A stretch of DNA of 64,000 nucleotides from Methanomethylovorans sp041447285 (GCF_041447285.1 NZ_JBGMEB010000006.1:186001-250000); one strand, 5' to 3'. Shown: positions 1 through 8,684, counted from the first letter of the stretch. Notes: generated from the sequence alone by a model not told the origin. Numbers and translations are program-made.

Positions 1-294
1 GTTTCTCTTAAATCAGGTTTACCACTTTTGATTGTCCGTAAGGAAGAAAAAGGATACGGGACCGGAGGGCGTTTCATCGGCGACCTCAAAGCAGGCTCTC
101 GTGTGGTATTAATAGAGGATGTAACTACAAGCGGCGGGTCAGTAAAGGATGCTATAGCTGCTATTCGTGGGGCCGGAGGCTTTGTGGATGCTGTCATTAC
201 TGTAGTGGACCGTGAAGAAGGTGCAAAGCAGAGTCTTTCAGCAATAGGAGTGAAGCTCATTCCTCTTGTGGGTGCCAGCGATCTTATTCAATGA
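1..294 (+). CDS. pyrE: Orotate phosphoribosyltransferase, 3' part (5' end outside window)
   Basis: The frame is open from base 1, so this is the C-terminal ~97 residues of a gene that begins before the window. It catalyses orotate + PRPP to orotidine 5'-phosphate in pyrimidine synthesis. The visible part has the mobile catalytic loop (VRKEEKGYGTGGRF) followed by the type I PRPP-binding motif (VVLIEDVTTSGGSV), in the order expected for PyrE. The ending, with a short C-terminal strand after the PRPP motif, fits archaeal PyrE of about 180-210 aa. An internal ATT start at base 28 is only a reading-frame artefact. About 190 non-coding bases separate it from purD. Another type I phosphoribosyltransferase is possible but the loop sequence favours PyrE. 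Confidence 0.88.
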   Translation, partial: VSLKSGLPLLIVRKEEKGYGTGGRFIGDLKAGSRVVLIEDVTTSGGSVKDAIAAIRGAGGFVDAVITVVDREEGAKQSLSAIGVKLIPLVGASDLIQ

Positions 295-485
295 AACGTA
301 GAACAAATAAGTAAATTATTTATCTGAATATGAGAAACAATCCGTAGTATTTAGTGCCATCTATCTTAACTATGGTATAATCTAATGCTGAGTAGATATC
401 ATTTATGTTCAATGTGAAGATCAGGTAATAATTGGAGAATATCACTTCAATATCTAAAAGAATTTTTAATTGGTGAGGTTTGTAA

Positions 486-1793
486 ATGAACGTTCTAGTT
501 GTCGGTGGTGGAGGAAGGGAACATGCAATTGCGTCAGCTATTGCACAGAGCAGAAAAGATCCTGTTATTTTTGCTGTGATGGCAAAGAAGAACCCTGGTA
601 TTGCCAGTCTTTGTCAGGATTTCCTTCTGGAAAAGGAAACCGATGTGCTGAAGGTTGTTGCTTATGCAACTGCCAATAACATTGATGTAGCCTTTATAGG
701 CCCCGAGGCTCCTCTTTCAGTTGGGCTTGCTGATGCATTGGAAGAAGTAGGTATTGGTGTTGTGGGCCCAAGAAAAGCAGTTGCTCAGATAGAGTTCGAT
801 AAAGCGTGGGCAAGGAATTTCATGAGAAAGCATGGAATTGCAGGTTGCCCTGTCTTTGAGGTATTTACTGAAAAAGATCCAATGTTCGATTTCATTGAAA
901 AGCTTGGCAATGTAGCAATAAAGCCAGCAGGTCTTACTGGTGGCAAAGGTGTCAAAGTCATGGGTGATCAGCTTCCCACTGTAAAAGATGCCAAGGAATA
1001 TGCTGCTCAGCTTCTTGATTCAGGAAGCGTGGTCGTAGAAGAGAACCTTGTAGGTGAAGAGTTCACATTACAGGCTTTTGTGGATGGAGAAAACCTGGCT
1101 TTTTCACCAACGGTGCAGGATCATAAGAGAGCCTTTGAGAATGATCTCGGACCAAATACAGGAGGTATGGGTGCTTACACCGATGCTGGTGAAGTTCTGC
1201 CTTTCTTGTGTGCAGAAGATGTGGAGCAGGCAAAACGTATTATGCAGCACACTGTAAAGGAGTTATACGCAGAAACTGGTGTGAAATACAAGGGTGTGCT
1301 GTATGGCCAGTTCATGATCACAAAGAATGGTCCGCGTGTAATTGAGTTCAATGGCAGGTTCGGAGACCCCGAGGCTATGAACGTGCTGCCTCTTCTTGAG
1401 ACTGATATAGTGGATATTATGTGTGCTATCGTAAATGGGACTCTTGATAAACTGGATGTGAAGTTCAGTAAAAAGGCAACTGTTTGCAAGTATGCAGTTC
1501 CTGCGGGTTACCCTGACAACCCTTCCAAGGATAAAGAGGTATCTATCGGGGATATTGGTGACGCACTTCTATTCTATTCAAGTGTATATGAAGCAGACAA
1601 TAAGATCTACACTACAGGCTCACGTGCAATAGCAGTTGTAGGCATTGCTGATTCCATAAGTAAAGCAGAGAATAAGGCTCAGGAAGCACTTGACAATATT
1701 TTCGGTGATCTGCATTCCAGAAGGGATATAGGTACTGCTTCACTTATTCAGAAACGTATTGATCATATGAATGAAATCAGGGGCAGGGTATAA
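486..1793 (+). CDS. purD: Phosphoribosylamine-glycine ligase (GAR synthetase)
   Basis: The 435-aa protein joins 5-phosphoribosylamine and glycine using ATP, the second step of purine synthesis. The N-terminal Rossmann-like motif VLVVGGGGREHAIA, the ATP-grasp segment around KPAGLTGGKGVKV, the FNGRFGDPEAM block that carries metal and ATP ligands, and the C-terminal barrel-sandwich part are all visible in order, and the length is normal for the family. The ATG at 486 is preceded by TTGGTGAGGTTTG, a GGTGA-type ribosome site, and gives the canonical MNVLVVGGGG start. argF follows after 31 bp and may be co-transcribed. Cytoplasmic. No missing residues are evident. Confidence 0.97.
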   Translation: MNVLVVGGGGREHAIASAIAQSRKDPVIFAVMAKKNPGIASLCQDFLLEKETDVLKVVAYATANNIDVAFIGPEAPLSVGLADALEEVGIGVVGPRKAVAQIEFDKAWARNFMRKHGIAGCPVFEVFTEKDPMFDFIEKLGNVAIKPAGLTGGKGVKVMGDQLPTVKDAKEYAAQLLDSGSVVVEENLVGEEFTLQAFVDGENLAFSPTVQDHKRAFENDLGPNTGGMGAYTDAGEVLPFLCAEDVEQAKRIMQHTVKELYAETGVKYKGVLYGQFMITKNGPRVIEFNGRFGDPEAMNVLPLLETDIVDIMCAIVNGTLDKLDVKFSKKATVCKYAVPAGYPDNPSKDKEVSIGDIGDALLFYSSVYEADNKIYTTGSRAIAVVGIADSISKAENKAQEALDNIFGDLHSRRDIGTASLIQKRIDHMNEIRGRV

Positions 1794-1824
1794 TGCCCAA
1801 TAATAACGAAAATGGGTTGATTGT

Positions 1825-2730
1825 ATGAAGCATCTTATTTCCTTTGCAGACCTCACCCGTGATGAGGTCTTTGAACTGCTAGATATGGCAGTGATATTGA
1901 AAGAAAAGCGTGTTCGTGGGAAGCTCACGGATCTGCTTAAGAACAGAAGTCTGGCTATGCTTTTTGAAAAGTCTTCCACTCGTACCAGGGTATCGTTTGA
2001 GGTTGCAATGGCTGACCTGGGTGGTCAGTCCATATTCCTTTCTTCGAAAGACCTGCAGATAGGACGAGGGGAGACTATTGCTGATACTGCGGTTGTTCTT
2101 TCCAGGTATGTGCACTGTATCACTGCAAGGGTGAACAAGCATAGTACTATCCTTGAGATCGCTGCTCATTCATCCGTACCTGTGATCAACGCTCTTTCAG
2201 ATGTGGAACACCCATGCCAGATCCTTTCTGACCTGCTTACCATCAGGGAATATAAAAACCATCTCGAGGGATTGAAGTACGTCTGGGTAGGTGATGGCAA
2301 CAATGTATGTAATTCAGCTATCCTCGGTTGTGCAATTGTAGGTATGCAGATGGTAGTAGCCTGTCCGCCGGGATATGAACCCGATGCGAAGATCGTTAAG
2401 ATGGCAAAGGAGCTTGGTGGAGATATTACTATTATCAATGATCCGTTCGTGGCCGCAAAAGGTGCAGATATTCTCTATACGGATGTATGGGTTTCCATGG
2501 GCGATGAGGACGAGATCGAGAAGCGTCTGAACGATCTTAAGGATTACCAGATCAGTTCCGAGATGCTGGCTCTTGCCAAGACTGATGCCATAGTGATGCA
2601 CTGTATGCCAGCCCACAGGGGGCAGGAAATAGCTGCTGAGGTTATGGACGGTCCGCATTCTGTAGTTTATGACCAGGCAGAGAACCGCTTGCATGCACAG
2701 AAAGCTTTGCTCATGAAACTGATCGGATGA
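1825..2730 (+). CDS. argF: Ornithine carbamoyltransferase
   Basis: This 301-aa enzyme makes citrulline from ornithine and carbamoyl phosphate in arginine synthesis. Carbamoyl-phosphate binding is shown by SSTRTRVSFE (the STRTR loop, residue ~50) and HPCQILSDLLT. The ornithine side shows HCMPAHRG (residue ~255), the HCLP-type motif of OTCases, which separates it from aspartate carbamoyltransferase. Length is typical of anabolic archaeal OTCase. The ATG at 1825 begins MKHLISFADLT, the usual N-terminus. It lies 31 bp behind purD in the same direction; the pairing does not imply a shared pathway. A tRNA-Leu gene with its own TATA box follows. Confidence 0.96.
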   Translation: MKHLISFADLTRDEVFELLDMAVILKEKRVRGKLTDLLKNRSLAMLFEKSSTRTRVSFEVAMADLGGQSIFLSSKDLQIGRGETIADTAVVLSRYVHCITARVNKHSTILEIAAHSSVPVINALSDVEHPCQILSDLLTIREYKNHLEGLKYVWVGDGNNVCNSAILGCAIVGMQMVVACPPGYEPDAKIVKMAKELGGDITIINDPFVAAKGADILYTDVWVSMGDEDEIEKRLNDLKDYQISSEMLALAKTDAIVMHCMPAHRGQEIAAEVMDGPHSVVYDQAENRLHAQKALLMKLIG

Positions 2731-2780
2731 TGTGCATTGTGTTTGCAGCCCTTTTATTTGTGGGCTGCAACTGAAAAAGC

Positions 2781-2787
2781 ATATATA
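2781..2787 (+). promoter_or_regulatory. TATA box of the tRNA-Leu gene
   Basis: ATATATA within AGCATATATACC ends 29 bp before the mature tRNA 5' end. This places a start of transcription a few bases upstream of the tRNA, the usual archaeal spacing. Confidence 0.65.
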
Positions 2788-2816
2788 CCATTAATGCAAC
2801 TATACGGTACCTCAAT

Positions 2817-2901
2817 GCGGGGGTCGCCCAGCCAGGTCAAAGGCGCTAGATTCAGAGTCTAGTCTTGTAGGAGTTCGTGGGTTCGAATCCCATCCCCCGC
2901 A
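2817..2901 (+). tRNA. tRNA-Leu (anticodon CAG)
   Basis: A complete cloverleaf can be folded by eye. The acceptor stem is GCGGGGG with CCCCCGC, discriminator A. The D-arm contains AGCCAGGTCAAAGG. The anticodon stem CTAGA/TCTAG holds the loop TTCAGAG, giving anticodon CAG. There is a long class II variable arm (TCTTGTAGGAGTTC) and the T-arm GTGGGTTCGAATCCCAT. The long variable arm supports leucine. CCA is not encoded. No intron is seen. Confidence 0.96.
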
Positions 2902-3007
2902 TCGAATTATTTTTTGAAGTTTTATCATTTATGTTTCATATATTGCATGTCAGCCTCATTTGTGTTCTTTTTCTGTTTTCCTTTCTTCGAATGAAAGAAC
3001 TCAAAAT

Positions 3008-3039
3008 CTATAAATCTATGTAAGTAAGTAATTACTTAC
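3008..3039 (+). promoter_or_regulatory. TATA box and palindromic operator of the TetR gene
   Basis: CTATAAAT (3008-3015) is a good archaeal TATA box. GTAAGTAATTACTTAC (3024-3039) is a perfect 16-bp palindrome lying between the TATA box and the ATG at 3043, across the expected start site. A regulator bound there would block the polymerase. This is the classic layout for TetR autoregulation and probably controls the whole TetR/ABC operon. An extra GTAA repeat (TAAGTAAGTAA) suggests a partly overlapping second half-site. Confidence 0.7.
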
Positions 3040-3042
3040 ATA

Positions 3043-3657
3043 ATGAGTGTAGAACAACGGATCTTGGATGCTGCTTTGAAGGTTTTTGCAAGCCAGGGAT
3101 ACACGGGTGCGACTACCCGCAGGATAGCAGAAGAGGCAAATGTTGCCGAAGTGACCTTATTCCGAAAATTTCAGTCAAAAGAGAATCTTTTGAGAGAGGT
3201 TCTGATTAAGAACAGGGTTGAGATCTCGGAACTGGATAACCTGTTCAGGATAGATAAAAACGCAGATATTCAGACGGACCTCATGATCCTGGGCAAGAAT
3301 ATTGCAAAGGATATGACAGATAAGAAAAAGGATAGTAAACACCGCATGCTCATGTTCATGCTGTTTGAGGAAGGGCGGAGAAGACCCGAAGTGGGCGAGA
3401 TATTAACTTCTGTTTTCCAAATGTATATAACCCGTTTGAGCGAATACTTCGCGCTGCAAATAACATACGGAAAAATGCGCAACGTCAATCCCCGGTCCGC
3501 AGCATTGACTTTTATAAGTTACTTCGTCTACACATCCCTTTTACGGGGAGTGGTTGAAGACCGTTTTTTGGGCAACAGTAACGAAGAGATTGAAAGGTTT
3601 ACGGATATTTTTACGAGGGGTATTTTAACACTTGAGGATATCAGGCAAGGTGAGTAA
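3043..3657 (+). CDS. TetR/AcrR family transcriptional regulator
   Basis: The 204-aa protein has a typical TetR N-terminal DNA-binding domain at residues ~4-50: ILDAALKVFASQGYTGATTR, then the recognition helix region VAEVTLFRKFQSKENLL. The remainder is an all-helical ligand/dimer domain with no sequence clue to the inducer. It probably represses its own operon by binding the palindrome at 3024-3039. The ATG is within 30 bp of the TATA box, so the mRNA is nearly leaderless. The next gene starts on the base after its stop codon, so it is the first gene of an ABC-2 export operon. It likely senses a toxic or membrane-active compound; this is inference. Confidence 0.93.
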   Translation: MSVEQRILDAALKVFASQGYTGATTRRIAEEANVAEVTLFRKFQSKENLLREVLIKNRVEISELDNLFRIDKNADIQTDLMILGKNIAKDMTDKKKDSKHRMLMFMLFEEGRRRPEVGEILTSVFQMYITRLSEYFALQITYGKMRNVNPRSAALTFISYFVYTSLLRGVVEDRFLGNSNEEIERFTDIFTRGILTLEDIRQGE

Positions 3658-4407
3658 GTGGAAACAATTATCGAGGTAAGGAATCTTGCCAAGGTCTTTC
3701 ATTCCAGGGGAAGGAAAATAACTGCGGTCAATGATGTGAGCTTTGATGTTTTTAAAGGTGAAATATTCGGCATGATCGGACCTAACGGGGCTGGTAAATC
3801 CACTACCTTTTCCATGCTCACAACTTTAATAAAGCCCACAAGCGGCAATATAAAGGTTGCCAGCTTTGATGCTAATAAAGAGGATGACAAAATAAGGCCA
3901 ATAATAGGCATAGTTCCTCAGAAACTAAGCCTTTATCCAGACCTCACAGCCAGAGAAAATCTTGAACTTATGGGGAAACTATATGGCGTTCCAAAAAAGA
4001 TCATGGAAGAGAGGATAGATTACTACTTGAAGCTCGTGGGTCTTGAGTCCCATGCAGATCGTTTTACTGGTGGTTTTTCAGGAGGTATGAAACAACGCCT
4101 TTCTGTAATTTGTGCGGTATTGCATGATCCTCAGATCATATTTTGGGATGAACCATCAACAGGTCTTGATCCACAGACCAGGCAGTCTATATGGAAACTT
4201 GCCAAAAGGTTCAACGAAGAAGGAAAAACGCTCGTTTTTACAACCCACTACATGGAAGAGGCTGACAATCTGTGTGACAGGGTTGCCGTAATGAACTTAG
4301 GTAAAATGGTAGCCTTGGATACACCAGCAAACTTAAAGGAAAAATCAGGAAGCACAAATCTTGAAGATGTTTTCATACACTTAACCGGTGAAGAGGTGCG
4401 TGATTAA
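3658..4407 (+). CDS. ABC-2 type exporter, ATP-binding protein
   Basis: A 249-aa ATPase with all diagnostic motifs: Walker A GPNGAGKST (residue ~42), Q-loop GIVPQKLSLYPDLTARENL, signature FSGGMKQRL, Walker B IIFWDEPSTGLD and the switch histidine in TTHYMEE. The C-terminal tail SGSTNLEDVFIHLTGEE is typical of DrrA/NatA-type export ATPases. The start is GTG directly after the TetR stop, indicating translational coupling. It pairs with the permease that begins on the base after its stop. The pair would export a drug, lipid or other small molecule across the cytoplasmic membrane. The substrate cannot be told from sequence. Confidence 0.95.
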   Translation: METIIEVRNLAKVFHSRGRKITAVNDVSFDVFKGEIFGMIGPNGAGKSTTFSMLTTLIKPTSGNIKVASFDANKEDDKIRPIIGIVPQKLSLYPDLTARENLELMGKLYGVPKKIMEERIDYYLKLVGLESHADRFTGGFSGGMKQRLSVICAVLHDPQIIFWDEPSTGLDPQTRQSIWKLAKRFNEEGKTLVFTTHYMEEADNLCDRVAVMNLGKMVALDTPANLKEKSGSTNLEDVFIHLTGEEVRD

Positions 4408-5514
4408 ATGGCAATAATGACTGATCTGAAGCACTCCTGGATAATAACAGTAAAGGAGTTTAAACAGCTTTCCCGAAAGAAGGCTCTCTTGGTTCCTTTG
4501 TTCTTATTCCCAATAATCATGATCATCTTCTTTGGTTATGGTATGGGTGGTACTGTAAAGAACGCTCCCATTCTCATCGTGAACGGTGACACAGGTACAG
4601 CTTCCAATTCACTAATACAGAAGATTGGTAGCTATACTGGCAAGTACAATGGAGAACCGATGTTCTCCATAACTTATACGAGGGACATGTCACAATCGAA
4701 AGCTGAGAGTCTGATCGATGCAGGATCTTATAAAGCTGTCTTGCTGGTTCCCCCGGATTATAGTGAAAGGCTGGAGAAAAATGAAAGTGTAACCCTTACT
4801 CTTCTTACCGATTCCTCGGATACTACTACAACTGGTATTATTGTGAACTACATGAAACAACTGTTTGCCGAAAAAGGTTCTGTTTCTCTGGATATTCCAA
4901 ATATCTATGGTGATCTTGAGTATCTGGATTTTTTGATACCAGCTGTTATAGCCCTTACTATTTTTATGGGTTCTGTGGCGACCACAGGTTCTGCCATTGC
5001 AGGTGAAAAAGAAGATGGTACCATCGTCCGTATCCTTATGACACCCATCAGCAGGAGATCGGTGATCCTCGGAAAAACAATCTATCAGCTTATACTACAA
5101 TTAGCCCGAGCTGTTGTCCTCATACTGGCAGCTTATTTCCTCGTGGGATTCCATATGAACGGTAGCTGGCTGCTTGTTGCTTTGGTGCTTGTTATATTCA
5201 CTCTTGGTGGTGTGGGTATGGGCATAGTCATGTCTACTAGAGCTGATGACATGGAATCCTTCTTCCAGATTAATATGCTGGTCACTCTTCCATCAATGTT
5301 TGTTACGGGTGTCTTTTTCCCCTTAAGTTCAGTACCGGACTGGATGCGGTATATCGCCTACTTAATGCCTTTGACCTATGCAAACGATGCTATGCGTACT
5401 ATCATGGTCAAAGGGCAGGGTTTGAGTGCTATATCTACGGATTTGATAATACTCTCTCTCTTTGCGCTCGTTACTTTTACAGCAGGTGTCCATCTTTTCA
5501 GGAGGGAAGCATAA
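4408..5514 (+). CDS. ABC-2 type exporter, membrane permease
   Basis: A 368-aa ABC-2 membrane protein of the NatB/YhaP/DrrB-like group. One N-terminal membrane segment (LLVPLFLFPIIMIIFFGYGM, residues ~27-47) is followed by a ~140-residue extracytoplasmic domain, then five C-terminal membrane segments from LIPAVIALTIFMGSVATTGS to LIILSLFALVTFTAGVHLF. The cytoplasmic coupling region is GEKEDGTIVRILMTPISRR. It begins immediately after the ATPase stop and ends 1 base before the exported protein, so all four genes are one operon. The topology supports drug or lipid export rather than import. Confidence 0.93.
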   Translation: MAIMTDLKHSWIITVKEFKQLSRKKALLVPLFLFPIIMIIFFGYGMGGTVKNAPILIVNGDTGTASNSLIQKIGSYTGKYNGEPMFSITYTRDMSQSKAESLIDAGSYKAVLLVPPDYSERLEKNESVTLTLLTDSSDTTTTGIIVNYMKQLFAEKGSVSLDIPNIYGDLEYLDFLIPAVIALTIFMGSVATTGSAIAGEKEDGTIVRILMTPISRRSVILGKTIYQLILQLARAVVLILAAYFLVGFHMNGSWLLVALVLVIFTLGGVGMGIVMSTRADDMESFFQINMLVTLPSMFVTGVFFPLSSVPDWMRYIAYLMPLTYANDAMRTIMVKGQGLSAISTDLIILSLFALVTFTAGVHLFRREA

Positions 5515-5515
5515 A

Positions 5516-6502
5516 ATGAAGAAAATGATTATAGTAACAACTTTATTGATTTTAATGATATCAGGCGTTGCAGGAGCTTATGATACCCTGAGTGCTTATA
5601 GTGTATCTCAGAGCTTCGATTTCGGAGAAAATTACTACAATGTAGATGGTAGTCCTTACATAAGTGCTACTATCATCGGCAGCAATCAATTTGACAGAGG
5701 TCAGGCAGTCACTTTGAACATTGATCTGATGAACAATGGCAAACTGTTAGGATTTGAGAATGATAGAACTCCCGATAATGCAGACGAGATATATGGCGCT
5801 CAGATCGAAATGAAACTTGAGAGTGCTGTGGTGGATGCTACAGGCATAGTTGCTTCTCTTTCAGCAGATCCGGGAAGCCCTATTGAGGTAAAATCAGTTA
5901 GTCAAAAGATAGGTTCCATAAAAAGTGGACAAAACTCTGTCTCACCAGCAAAATTCGATATAAAAATTAATAAGAACGCAAAGGCTGGAGAGTACAACCT
6001 TTATCTGAACCTTTCCTATGATTACCAGAAGAATGTGCAGGTTATGGACCCGGATGCTACTGCTCAGACCTACGATGTAAATCGCTGGTATGGAATGATG
6101 GTGCAGAACCAAACATTAAAAGTGATCATTAAAGACCAGGCTGATTTTGAAATAGTCAGCACTACAGGCAGTCTTTACCCAGGTGGAGAAGAAGTAATTA
6201 GTGTGGAAATTAAGAATAAAGGTGAAGAAGAAGCAAAGAATGTAAAGATTATAGCAAATCCATCTGATCCTTTAAGCACGACGGATAGTGTGGCATTTAT
6301 ACCCAGCATGGCTCCTGGCAGTACGGCTGTTGCAAAGCTTAAAATTAAGGCAGATAGTGAAGCAGTGGCTAAGGTATATGGTATTGACACTATTATAAGA
6401 TATGAAACCATGGATGGAGACATCAAATATTCGGATACTTTACAGGCTCCTGTAGAGGTAAAAGAAGTTGGACTTTTCCAGCGATTATTCGGGTGGATCT
6501 AA
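5516..6502 (+). CDS. Secreted protein with S-layer/CARDB-like domains, in ABC exporter operon
   Basis: The ATG at 5516 is preferred over upstream in-frame codons because it follows GGAGGG by about 9 bases and directly yields a signal peptide, MKKMIIVTTLLILMISGVAGA. The mature ~307 residues are beta-rich. The segment QADFEIVSTTGSLYPGGEEVISVEIKNKG EEEAKNVKI (about residues 210-250) resembles the NEW3/CARDB fold and COG1361 S-layer-like proteins of Methanosarcinales. No C-terminal membrane anchor is seen; the protein ends in LFQRLFGWI. It is the last gene of the TetR-ABC operon and sits on the outside of the same membrane. It may help substrate capture or tether the exporter to the envelope; this is inference. 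Confidence 0.8.
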   Translation: MKKMIIVTTLLILMISGVAGAYDTLSAYSVSQSFDFGENYYNVDGSPYISATIIGSNQFDRGQAVTLNIDLMNNGKLLGFENDRTPDNADEIYGAQIEMKLESAVVDATGIVASLSADPGSPIEVKSVSQKIGSIKSGQNSVSPAKFDIKINKNAKAGEYNLYLNLSYDYQKNVQVMDPDATAQTYDVNRWYGMMVQNQTLKVIIKDQADFEIVSTTGSLYPGGEEVISVEIKNKGEEEAKNVKIIANPSDPLSTTDSVAFIPSMAPGSTAVAKLKIKADSEAVAKVYGIDTIIRYETMDGDIKYSDTLQAPVEVKEVGLFQRLFGWI

Positions 6503-6614
6503 TTAGAGAGATATTAGAGGTAGTAATAAGGCTTTGAATCATGAATTAAACAGCAACTCCTTTCTCTCCTTTCATATTTTGAGTAGCTGCTAACATTGCT
6601 GATCAGTGATATAC

Positions 6615-8102
6615 ATGGTTAAAAAAGTAGGTAATATTGTTTCATCTTCTGATGTTTCGGATTCAAGTCCAAATCCGTCTACGTCTGCACAAAAAACTGA
6701 AAAACAAATTGTGCTTATGATAGCGATACTTGCTGGATTCATTACCCCCTTTGATGGTTCGGCGGTTAATATCGCACTGCCTACGCTGGGTGCGGAATTC
6801 CACATGGATGCAATCTCTTTGTCATGGATTGCAACTGCTTATCTTCTCTCTTCAGCAATATTCCTTGTCCCGTTTGGAAAGATTGCTGATATATATGGGC
6901 GAAAAAAGGTATTTTTGTACGGTATAACGATCTTCAGTCTTGCTTCCCTGGCTATGACCATGGTCCCTTCTACAGAGATGTTGATAACTATCAGGGTCGT
7001 TCAAGGATTAGGAAGCGCCATGATCTTTGGAACAGGAGTTGCCATAGTTACTTCAGTTTATCCGCCGGGAGAACGTGGAAAAGCTCTCGGTATCTATATC
7101 ACTTCGGTTTACATAGGACTCTCAACTGGTCCTTTTCTTGGTGGTATAATGACCCAGCACTTTGGCTGGAGGAGTATTTTCTTTGTAAATGTTCCTATAG
7201 GTCTTCTAGCGATTGTTCTTATTCTTTGGAAGCTTAAAGGCGAATGGGCTGAGTGCAGAGGGGAAAAATTCGATCTCACAGGGTCTCTTATATACGGTTT
7301 GTCAGTAGTTGCAGTGATGTATGGTTTCTCTTTACTCCCGGATATAGAAGGTGCTTTTCTTCTAGCAGCAGGAATTATAGGGTCAATTTTCTTTATCCTG
7401 TACGAAAAACGCATATGTTCTCCTGTACTTGACATGAACTTGCTCACAAAGAACCGTGTTTTTGCTCTCTCGAACCTATCAGCACTTATCAACTACAGTG
7501 CAACTTATGCAGTTACTTTCCTTTTGAGCCTTGATCTGCAGTATACAAAGGGCTTCACAGCAGAACATGCAGGTTTTATTTTGATAGCCCAGCCGGTGTT
7601 TCAGGCTATGGTATCCCCTCTTGCCGGCAGACTGTCGGACCGCATCGAACCGCGTCTCATTGCATCCACAGGAATGGCACTTACTGCTATAGGTCTCTTT
7701 TTCCTGACATTCATCTCAGAGACGACTCCTATATGGTATATGATATGTATTCTCATAGTGCTAGGTATTGGTTTTGGGCTATTCTCATCCCCAAATACCA
7801 ATGTTATCATGAGTTCGGTGGATAAGAGGTTTTATGGCGTAGCATCTGGGATGAACGGAACGATGAGACTCCTTGGGCAAATGCTTTCAATGGGTATTGC
7901 GATGATGATCTTTGCAGTTGTTACTGGTCCTGTGGAGATAACGCCTGAATATTTCCCCCAGTTCGTTGCAAGCCTGCATTATGCATTCATTCTGTTCACC
8001 ATCTTCTGTATAGTGGGGATATTCATGTCTCTTGTACGAGGAAAAACACTCCCTCCAACTCATTTGGTGGAATCTGGAAGTTGTATAAATGCGGATAAAT
8101 GA
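6615..8102 (+). CDS. MFS transporter, DHA2 (14-TM) drug exporter type
   Basis: A ~495-aa major facilitator with a 35-residue polar N-terminus and then about 14 hydrophobic segments. Motif A-like GKIADIYGRKKVF lies between helices 2 and 3, motif C-like GLSTGPFLGGIM is in helix 5, and the helix-1 motif D-like FDGSAVNIALPTL fits EmrB/QacA proteins. It is expected to expel drugs or metabolites by proton antiport. The ATG at 6615 is chosen over the GTG at 6606 because the GTGAT at 6606-6610 serves better as a ribosome-binding site. It is separated from the ABC operon by about 110 bp and probably has its own promoter, but a related detoxification role is plausible. Confidence 0.9.
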   Translation: MVKKVGNIVSSSDVSDSSPNPSTSAQKTEKQIVLMIAILAGFITPFDGSAVNIALPTLGAEFHMDAISLSWIATAYLLSSAIFLVPFGKIADIYGRKKVFLYGITIFSLASLAMTMVPSTEMLITIRVVQGLGSAMIFGTGVAIVTSVYPPGERGKALGIYITSVYIGLSTGPFLGGIMTQHFGWRSIFFVNVPIGLLAIVLILWKLKGEWAECRGEKFDLTGSLIYGLSVVAVMYGFSLLPDIEGAFLLAAGIIGSIFFILYEKRICSPVLDMNLLTKNRVFALSNLSALINYSATYAVTFLLSLDLQYTKGFTAEHAGFILIAQPVFQAMVSPLAGRLSDRIEPRLIASTGMALTAIGLFFLTFISETTPIWYMICILIVLGIGFGLFSSPNTNVIMSSVDKRFYGVASGMNGTMRLLGQMLSMGIAMMIFAVVTGPVEITPEYFPQFVASLHYAFILFTIFCIVGIFMSLVRGKTLPPTHLVESGSCINADK

Positions 8103-8214
8103 TTTGATTTTGGAGTTACCACGAAGAATAAGGCATCATTGTAACTGATATTCATAAGATGACGATAGATTCATTTATCTCAAACTACAACTACCTACAG
8201 AGTAGGTGATAGCT

Positions 8215-8619
8215 TTGCAGAAAAATCTTAGTTTTTTATTGATTGGATTAATAGTCCTAGGTCTCATGGCCTTTTCCGGATGTACGGATAAAACAGTAGA
8301 GCAGACTGTGGGAGAGAAAGTAAACCAGACTGTAGGGCAGGCTGTAAATCAAACCAAAGATGCTGCAGGGGCCGCAGTAAACGAAACAGTGGGTATAGCT
8401 GTCAATAAGACCAAGGAAGCTGCGGGTGATGCTGTAAATAAAACAGTGGCTTATGCAGTCAACGAGACAAAAGAAGCAGTTGGAAGTGCCGTGAACGAGA
8501 GCATAAACCAGACTCACGAAGTTGTAGGAGAAACTCTTAACAAAACAGTAGGTCAGGTTTTGAACAATACTACGGAAACGGTTCTAACTGTTGTAAATAT
8601 GACTCAGAATCAGACATAA
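8215..8619 (+). CDS. Small sequon-rich repeat lipoprotein, LEA-like
   Basis: The start is most likely TTG at 8215, because AGGTGAT (8204-8210) matches the 16S rRNA tail and lies 4-6 bases upstream; the GTG at 8206 is inside that site. The 134-aa product begins with a signal sequence ending in the lipobox MAFSGC, so it should be lipid-anchored outside the membrane. The mature part is almost entirely short repeats, chiefly three 19-residue units of the form VNxTVxxA + VNxTKxAxGxA. It has no aromatics beyond one Tyr. Twelve or more N-X-T/S sequons are present. The pattern resembles 11-mer LEA/apolipoprotein amphipathic helices. Function unknown; stress protection or an envelope spacer is conceivable. 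A hairpin with T-rich tail follows. Confidence 0.82.
   Translation: MQKNLSFLLIGLIVLGLMAFSGCTDKTVEQTVGEKVNQTVGQAVNQTKDAAGAAVNETVGIAVNKTKEAAGDAVNKTVAYAVNETKEAVGSAVNESINQTHEVVGETLNKTVGQVLNNTTETVLTVVNMTQNQT
8320..8490 (+). repeat. Three tandem 57-bp coding repeats (19-aa units)
   Basis: Codons for V39-A95, counted from the GTG at 8206, form three units: VNQTVGQA/VNQTKDAAGAA, VNETVGIA/VNKTKEAAGDA and VNKTVAYA/VNETKEAVGSA. Each has an 8-residue half and an 11-residue half, each half opening with a glycosylation sequon. The DNA has diverged at third positions, so the repeat is old rather than a recent slippage. Confidence 0.85.
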
Positions 8620-8630
8620 GAGTTCCTATA

Positions 8631-8661
8631 CAGGCGATAGTTTCTGCCTGTTACTCCTTTT
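8631..8661 (+). terminator. Probable terminator after the lipoprotein gene
   Basis: CAGGC (8631-8635) pairs with GCCTG (8646-8650) around a 10-base loop. T-rich sequence (TTACTCCTTTTTCT) follows, as at archaeal T-tract terminators. Confidence 0.5.
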
Positions 8662-8684
8662 TCTATTAGGATAATGGTTACTTT

